A stretch of DNA of 37,764 bases. Origin: Streptomyces malaysiensis subsp. samsunensis. Lineage in GTDB: Bacteria; Actinomycetota; Actinomycetes; Streptomycetales; Streptomycetaceae. The notes under the pieces are model-generated. The model saw nothing but the letters and a program-made list of their open reading frames with translations, had not been told where the DNA came from and made no database searches. Below, one piece after another: positions 33,353 to 37,764 of this stretch. Numbering within the stretch: position 1 is the first letter of the stretch; every line of letters begins with the position of its first letter. The translations under genes were made by a program, and so were the position numbers. The stretch covers positions 1 through 37,764 of the forward strand of contig NZ_JANIIC010000078.1 in NCBI RefSeq assembly GCF_024519315.1, read 5' to 3'.

Positions 33353-34768
33353 ATGCACCCGCACTCTTCTCCGCACTCCAGACCCCACTCCCGGCGCGGG
33401 GCACGCCTCGCCGCGGTCGGGGCCACTTTGCTGCTCGCCCTGGCGGCCCTGCCCGCCGCCGCGTCGGGGGCCGCCACCTCCGGCGCCGACCCCGCCGCGG
33501 AGCCGTCCGGCCGCGTCCTGGTCTTCTCCAAGACGGCCGGATTCCGCCACGACTCGATCCCCGACGGCATCGCCGCCATCAAGGAACTCGGTGCCCAGGG
33601 CGGCTTCGCCGTCGACGCCACCGAGGACGGCGCCGCCTTCACCAGCGACAACCTCGCCCGCTACGACGCCGTCGTCTTCCTCTCCACGACCGGCGACGTC
33701 CTGGACGGCGCCCAGCAGTCGGCGTTCGAGGGCTATGTGAAGGCGGGCGGCGGTTACGCCGGCGTCCACGCGGCCGCCGACACCGAATACGACTGGCCCT
33801 TCTACGAGGGCCTGGCCGGGGCGTACTTCCAGTCCCACCCCGCGATCCAGCAGGCCACCGTGGACGTCGAGGACCGCGCCAACCCCGCGACCGCGCATCT
33901 GGCGCCGACGTGGGAGCGCACGGACGAGTGGTACAACTACCGCACCAACCCCCGGGAGCGGGTGCGGGTGCTGGCCACGCTCGACGAATCCTCGTACCAG
34001 GGCGGTGGGATGGGCGAGGACCACCCCATCTCCTGGTGCCAGGAGTACCAGGGCGGCCGCGCCTTCTACACCGGCTTCGGCCACACCAAGGAGTCCTACG
34101 CCGACCCCGCCTTCCGCCGGCACCTGCTCGGCGGCATCCGCTACGCCACCGGCGCCGCACACGCCGACTGCCGTCCCGAACAGGGCTACCGCCCGCTCTT
34201 CGACGGCACCTCGACGGACGGCTGGAAGCAGGCGGGCCCCGGGGCCTTCACCCTCGACACCTCGTCCGGGACCCTCACCTCGACGGGCGGCATGGGCATG
34301 CTCTGGTACGAGGCGAGCGAGCTGCACTCGTACTCGCTCAAGCTGGACTGGAAGATGGCGGGCGACGACAACTCCGGCGTCTTCGTGGGCTTCCCGGCCT
34401 CCGACGACCCCTGGTCGGCGGTCGACAACGGCTACGAGGTGCAGATCGACGCCACGGACACCCCCGACCGCACCACGGGCTCGGTCTACGGCTTCCAGTC
34501 CGCGAACCTCGCCAAGCGGGACGCGGCGCTGAACCCGCCGGGGGAGTGGAACACATACGAGATCCGTGTGCAGGACGAGCGGCTGCGGATCTGGCTCAAC
34601 GGCGTGAAGATCAACGACTACACCAACCGGGACCCGGCGCGCAGCCTGCGCCAGGGCTACGTCGGCATCCAGAACCACGGGGACGGGGACGAGGTCTCCT
34701 TCCGCGACATCCGCGTCAAGGAGCTGCCGGCGAAGGGCGGCGGCCACCACAACCACCACGACGGCTAG
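33353..34768 (+). CDS. Secreted ThuA-like / DUF1080 (3-keto-disaccharide hydrolase) fusion
   Basis: Extracellular two-domain protein, 471 aa. A His/Arg/Ser-rich signal start and hydrophobic core run to about residue 40. The ThuA domain (about 54-268) has the class-I amidotransferase-like fold: VLVFSKTAGFRHDSIPDG, YDAVVFLSTTGD, GGGYAGVHAAADTEYDWPFY, GRAFYTGFGHTKESY. The DUF1080 concanavalin-like domain (281-456) begins YRPLFDGTSTDGWKQ and ends YVGIQNHGDGDEVSFRDIRVKEL. DUF1080 members hydrolyse 3-keto-glycosides. The protein ends in a His-rich tail (GGGHHNHHDG), possibly metal-binding. ATG follows GGAGGAAGGAG. It lies 94 nt behind the PQQ dehydrogenase gene and is likely co-expressed, so the two may oxidise and then cleave a disaccharide outside the cell. 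Confidence 0.92.
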   Translation: MHPHSSPHSRPHSRRGARLAAVGATLLLALAALPAAASGAATSGADPAAEPSGRVLVFSKTAGFRHDSIPDGIAAIKELGAQGGFAVDATEDGAAFTSDNLARYDAVVFLSTTGDVLDGAQQSAFEGYVKAGGGYAGVHAAADTEYDWPFYEGLAGAYFQSHPAIQQATVDVEDRANPATAHLAPTWERTDEWYNYRTNPRERVRVLATLDESSYQGGGMGEDHPISWCQEYQGGRAFYTGFGHTKESYADPAFRRHLLGGIRYATGAAHADCRPEQGYRPLFDGTSTDGWKQAGPGAFTLDTSSGTLTSTGGMGMLWYEASELHSYSLKLDWKMAGDDNSGVFVGFPASDDPWSAVDNGYEVQIDATDTPDRTTGSVYGFQSANLAKRDAALNPPGEWNTYEIRVQDERLRIWLNGVKINDYTNRDPARSLRQGYVGIQNHGDGDEVSFRDIRVKELPAKGGGHHNHHDG

Positions 34769-34879
34769 GCGCCCCCGGTTCGCCGTCCCGACGGCCCGAG
34801 GGGAGCCGTGGGGGCGGCGTGGCGGCGGGCAGGAGTACGCCGCCTCCTCCCGCCGCCACCCCAAGCCACCACCAGGGTC

Positions 34880-35540
34880 CGGGCCCCGGGACTCCCGGGC
34901 CCCGGCCGCCCCGGGGCTCCCCAGCCCCGGGGCCCGGCCGCCTCGGGGTCCGGGCGGCCCGGCTCCGGCTCTCGGGTTCGGGAGCCTGGGCTCGGGCCCG
35001 GTCCCGGCCCTCGGGTCGGGCCCTCGGGTCGGGCCCGGGGTCCGGGAATCCGGGACTCAGGTGGGACCCCGGACCCCGGGGCTCGCCCCCGGACCTCGGG
35101 GCCTGGGGCCTGGACCTCAGGGCCTGGGGCCTGGAGCCCGGGGCCTGGAGCCCGGGGCCTGGAGCCCGGATCCGGGAGCCCGGGGCCCGGATCCGGGAGC
35201 CCGGGGCCCGGATCCGGGAGCCCGGAGCCCGGACCTCGGACCTCGGAACCTGGACCCCGGATCCCGGGGCCTGGACCTCGGACCTCGGATCCAGGGCCCC
35301 GAAACCCGGGCCCCGAAACCTGGGCCCCGGAGCTCCGGGGCCGGCCACGGGTCTCGGTGCGGCACGGCCCCGGGTTCCGATGCCCGGAGTCTGGGAAGCC
35401 CTGGCTCTGGGGCCCTGGTTCGGGCTCCGGCTCCCGGGCCGGAGCTGAGACCCCAGGGCCCGGGCTCCGGCCCGGCTTCGGCCACGGGCATGGGCATGGG
35501 CCAGAGCCCCGGGTTCGGGGCCCGGCCCTTGGCCCCGTAG
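34880..35540. repeat. Heptanucleotide repeat array (GGRNCYN), perfect register 35091-35328
   Basis: From 35091 to 35328 the sequence divides into 34 consecutive 7-nt units in one register, such as GGACCTC, GGGGCCT, GGAGCCC, GGATCCG and GGGGCCC. Positions 1, 2 and 5 are almost always G, G and C. Higher-order copies exist: a 14-nt pair (GGGGCCTGGAGCCC) three times at 35126-35167, and a 21-nt triple with GGATCC at 35168, 35189 and 35210. Weaker, partly out-of-phase copies extend to about 34880 and 35540. The array has few stop codons in any frame on either strand, so it yields long but meaningless open frames rich in Pro, Gly, Arg and Ser. Confidence 0.92.
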
Positions 35541-35801
35541 CCGCTGCCAGCGCCCGCACGGACGGTGGCGGTCCGCCGCCCCGCACGACCGCCGCACTCG
35601 CACCACCGCAGTGCCCGCACGGACCGACCGACCAGCCGACAGGACCCGCGGGGCCCACTCGCCGGACCCGCCCCTCACCCACCCGTCCCCGACACCCGTA
35701 CGACACGAGCGAACCGGCGCCGCATACGTATCGCCGCCGCGGACGCGGATCCGCGGTGGCCGAACCACATGCGCAACCCACCCCCACCCGGGAGGCAGCC
35801 A
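35541..35801. other. Upstream region of the inositol-phosphate synthase gene
   Basis: No gene is supported. Two exact palindromes are present: ATACGTAT (35724-35731) and CGCGGATCCGCG (35744-35755), 47-78 nt before the GTG start. Either could be a regulator site. No clear -35/-10 pair is seen. Confidence 0.45.
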
Positions 35802-36944
35802 GTGACCACCCGTCCCGACGACATCACCCCACTCCGCGACGCACCCCGTACGGGGGTCTGGCTCATCGGCGCTCGCGGTTCCGTCGCCACCACCGCCGTG
35901 GCGGGCTGTGCCGCCGTCGCCGGGGGGTTGCAGCCGGCGACCGGAATGGTCACCGAGACCGCGCCGTTCGCGGACAGCGGCCTTCCCGCGCTCGCCGATC
36001 TCGTCTTCGGCGGCCATGACACCGCCACGACCCCGCTGCCCAAGCGGGCCGAGGCGCTGGCCGCCGACGGGGTGCTGCCGCATGGGCTGCCCGCCGCCGT
36101 GCGTGCCGAACTCGCCGCCGCCGACGCGGCCGTCCGCCCCGGCGGGCCGCAGCCCGGCGACGACCGCGGTGAGGAGGAGCTGATCGCGGCCTTCGCGGCA
36201 GACCTCACCGACTTCATCCATACGCACGGGCTGGCCCGCGCCGTCGTCGTCAACGTCGCCTCCACCGAAGCGGCCCCCGAGGACGGCGAAACCCTGCCGC
36301 CCAGCTCCCTCTACGCGGCCGCCGCGCTGCGGGCCGGATGTCCGTACGTCAACTTCACGCCGTCCACCGGGCTCCACCACCCCCGGTTGCGCGAGCGCGC
36401 CGAGCGCTCCGGTCTGCCGTACGCGGGGCGCGACGGCAAGACCGGCCAGACGCTGCTGCGGTCCGTCCTCGCGCCGATGTTCGTCCAGCGGGCCCTCGCG
36501 GTACGGAGCTGGTCCGGTACGAACCTCCTCGGCGGCGGCGACGGCGCCGCCCTCGCCGACCCGGGCGCCGCGGCGGCGAAGAACGCGGGGAAGGCGCGGG
36601 TCCTCAGCGACACCCTCGGCGAACTCCCCGACGGTGAGCTGCACATCGACAACGTGCCCGCGCTCGGCGACTGGAAGACCGCCTGGGACCACATCTCCTT
36701 CGAGGGCTTCCTCGGCTCGCGGATGATCCTCCAGACCACCTGGCAGGGCTGTGACTCGGCCCTCGCCGCACCGCTCGTCCTCGATCTGGCCCGGCTGACC
36801 GCCCGCGCCCATGAGACCGGCCTCGCCGGGCCGCTCCCCGAACTCGGCTTCTACTTCAAGGACCCGGACGGCGGCCCGGCCGCCCTCGCCGACCAGTACG
36901 CGGCGCTCGTCGGCTTCGCCGGGCGGCTGCGGGGCCGGGCATGA
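35802..36944 (+). CDS. Inositol-3-phosphate synthase-like protein
   Basis: Member of the myo-inositol-1-phosphate synthase family, 380 aa, in the size range of the short prokaryotic forms. The NAD-binding loop is GVWLIGARGSVATT (18-31). Family motifs follow: VVNVASTEAAPE, GCPYVNFTPSTGL, GRDGKTGQTLLRSVLAPMF (the catalytic-Lys region), SWSGTNLLGGGDGAAL and WDHISFEGFLGSRM. GTG is chosen for GGGAGGC about 6 nt upstream. The gene overlaps the prenyltransferase gene by ATGA. This pairing with a SCO3242-type UbiA protein and Ebo-type genes is known from Streptomyces and suggests synthesis of a prenylated cyclitol-type metabolite, not general inositol supply. The last point is inference. Confidence 0.9.
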   Translation: MTTRPDDITPLRDAPRTGVWLIGARGSVATTAVAGCAAVAGGLQPATGMVTETAPFADSGLPALADLVFGGHDTATTPLPKRAEALAADGVLPHGLPAAVRAELAAADAAVRPGGPQPGDDRGEEELIAAFAADLTDFIHTHGLARAVVVNVASTEAAPEDGETLPPSSLYAAAALRAGCPYVNFTPSTGLHHPRLRERAERSGLPYAGRDGKTGQTLLRSVLAPMFVQRALAVRSWSGTNLLGGGDGAALADPGAAAAKNAGKARVLSDTLGELPDGELHIDNVPALGDWKTAWDHISFEGFLGSRMILQTTWQGCDSALAAPLVLDLARLTARAHETGLAGPLPELGFYFKDPDGGPAALADQYAALVGFAGRLRGRA

Positions 36945-37764
36945 CGCGGGCGGTGGGGAAGGAGCGGGGCGACTGGGGGAGCTGGGGCGACTGGGCCGAA
37001 CTGCTCAGGGTGTCGGCCCTGTTCACCGTGCCCGGTGACGCCCTGGCGGGCGCCGCCGCGGCCCGGACCCGCCCCAACCGGGGCACGGCGCTCGCGGTCT
37101 GCGCCTCGCTGTGCCTGTACGAGGCGGGCATGGCGCTCAACGACTGGGCGGACCGGGACATCGACGCCGTGGAACGCCCTGGGCGCCCGCTGCCGTCGGG
37201 CCGTATCGCCCCGGCCGCCGCGCTGACCGCGGCGACCGGGCTGACCGCCGCCGGGCTGCTCTGCGCCGCCGCCGCGGGCCGCCCGGCCCTCGCCACGGGA
37301 ACGGCCCTGGCGGGCGCGGTGTGGGCGTACGACCTGGGGTTGAAGAACACCCCCGCGGGCCCGTCCGCCATGGCCGCCGCCCGCGCGCTCGACCTCCTCC
37401 TCGGCGCCACGGCCTCCGCCCCCGCCGCCGCGCGCTCCGCACTGCGCCCGGCCGCCGTCCTGGGCGCCCACACCCTCGCGGTGACAACGGTCTCCCGCCA
37501 CGAGGCCGTCGGCGGCTCTTCGACGGCGCCCCTCGGCGCCCTCGCGACGGGAGCGGCGATCGCCTGGGCCGCCACCAGGCGCCCGGCGCCCGCTTCGGGG
37601 CGCCGTCCTGAAGCGGGCCACGGCGCGCCGGCCGCGGCTGCGGACGGGGCCACCAGCGGCGCTCCGGTGGGTGCCGTGGCCGCCGGTGGCGCCTTCGTCG
37701 CCCTCTCCAGGCAGCTCTCCCGCGCGGGGCTGCGCCGCGGTGGTCCGGTTCGGCGACTCGCCGG
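36941..37764 (+). CDS. UbiA-family prenyltransferase, SCO3242 type (partial, runs off the window)
   Basis: Integral membrane prenyltransferase; about 274 codons are present. The first Asp-rich motif is complete (LNDWADRDIDAVERPGRPLP, the NDxxDxxxD pattern that binds Mg-diphosphate). A second-motif region reads VWAYDLGLKNTPAGP. Several Ala/Leu-rich helices surround them. The 3' end is missing, and the visible C-terminal part is rich in Ala, Gly and Pro. It starts in the stop codon of the inositol-phosphate synthase gene (ATGA), so the two are translated together. The family assignment (SCO3242 type, related to EboC) is from recalled neighbourhood and motif, not a search. Confidence 0.86.
   Translation, partial: MTRAVGKERGDWGSWGDWAELLRVSALFTVPGDALAGAAAARTRPNRGTALAVCASLCLYEAGMALNDWADRDIDAVERPGRPLPSGRIAPAAALTAATGLTAAGLLCAAAAGRPALATGTALAGAVWAYDLGLKNTPAGPSAMAAARALDLLLGATASAPAAARSALRPAAVLGAHTLAVTTVSRHEAVGGSSTAPLGALATGAAIAWAATRRPAPASGRRPEAGHGAPAAAADGATSGAPVGAVAAGGAFVALSRQLSRAGLRRGGPVRRLA

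Noticed and set aside
30751..33651. A 966-codon open frame on the minus strand across the PQQ dehydrogenase gene
   Set aside because: It is an antisense shadow produced by high GC at third codon positions. The plus-strand gene has clear domains, a signal peptide and an RBS.
34716..36812. Long open frames on both strands through the heptamer array
   Set aside because: The 7-nt units contain almost no stop trinucleotides in any frame. The products are Pro/Gly/Arg/Ser repeats with no start signal or family match.

Overview
This is a very GC-rich actinobacterial window, almost certainly from Streptomyces. It shows strong GC bias at third codon positions, frequent GTG starts (and one TTG) behind GGAGG-type ribosome binding sites, and a gene set typical of the genus: an ECF19/SigK-type sigma factor with its anti-sigma factor, a streptogrisin-type protease, a ROK regulator, OFA-type MFS transport, and an inositol-phosphate synthase/UbiA pair. 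The window starts inside an anti-sigma factor gene and ends inside a prenyltransferase gene. No RNA genes, insertion sequences, phage genes or CRISPR arrays were seen.

Left part (1-14250): a sigK/anti-sigma pair with a plausible self-regulated promoter; a secreted S1 protease; an aldo/keto reductase; a minus-strand operon of long-chain acyl-CoA ligase, an unrecognised 226-aa protein and a protein that reads as effector-associated domain 1 (EAD1) fused to a CHAT-like caspase fold lacking its catalytic His; a LysR regulator broken by a frameshift, divergent from an SBF-like transporter; a VOC protein; a secreted sialidase with a LamG domain; a secreted class-C serine hydrolase; and a relic of a short-chain dehydrogenase.

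Middle part (14251-22671): a formate module on the minus strand. It has an OFA-family antiporter with a 40-aa small membrane partner, then a NAD-linked molybdenum/tungsten formate dehydrogenase and its FdhD sulfurtransferase. The usual FdsA-type alpha subunit is split in two and the halves are encoded out of order around a NuoE-NuoF fusion. A divergent GntR/FCD regulator and a 13-bp palindrome upstream of the catalytic gene suggest specific control. A small membrane-anchored L7/L12-type protein follows on the minus strand.

Right part (22759-34768): a sugar locus on the plus strand. It contains a ROK regulator, a CUT2-type ABC importer (ATPase, permease, Tat-type lipoprotein), a Gfo/Idh/MocA dehydrogenase, a TIM-barrel isomerase/epimerase, a secreted PQQ-type sugar dehydrogenase with PKD and CBM6 modules, and a secreted ThuA-DUF1080 fusion. 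DUF1080 and ThuA/Gfo-Idh proteins are associated with 3-keto-glycoside chemistry, so I infer oxidation and cleavage of a glycoside both outside and inside the cell. A 23-bp palindrome before the ROK gene, with a diverged copy before the PQQ dehydrogenase gene, suggests one regulon.

The last part holds about 1 kb without a convincing gene, including at least 34 consecutive heptanucleotide units in one register, followed by an inositol-3-phosphate synthase-like gene overlapping a SCO3242-type UbiA prenyltransferase gene. Several other intergenic gaps carry short tandem repeats of unrelated units (6, 7, 15, 21 and 24 bp).
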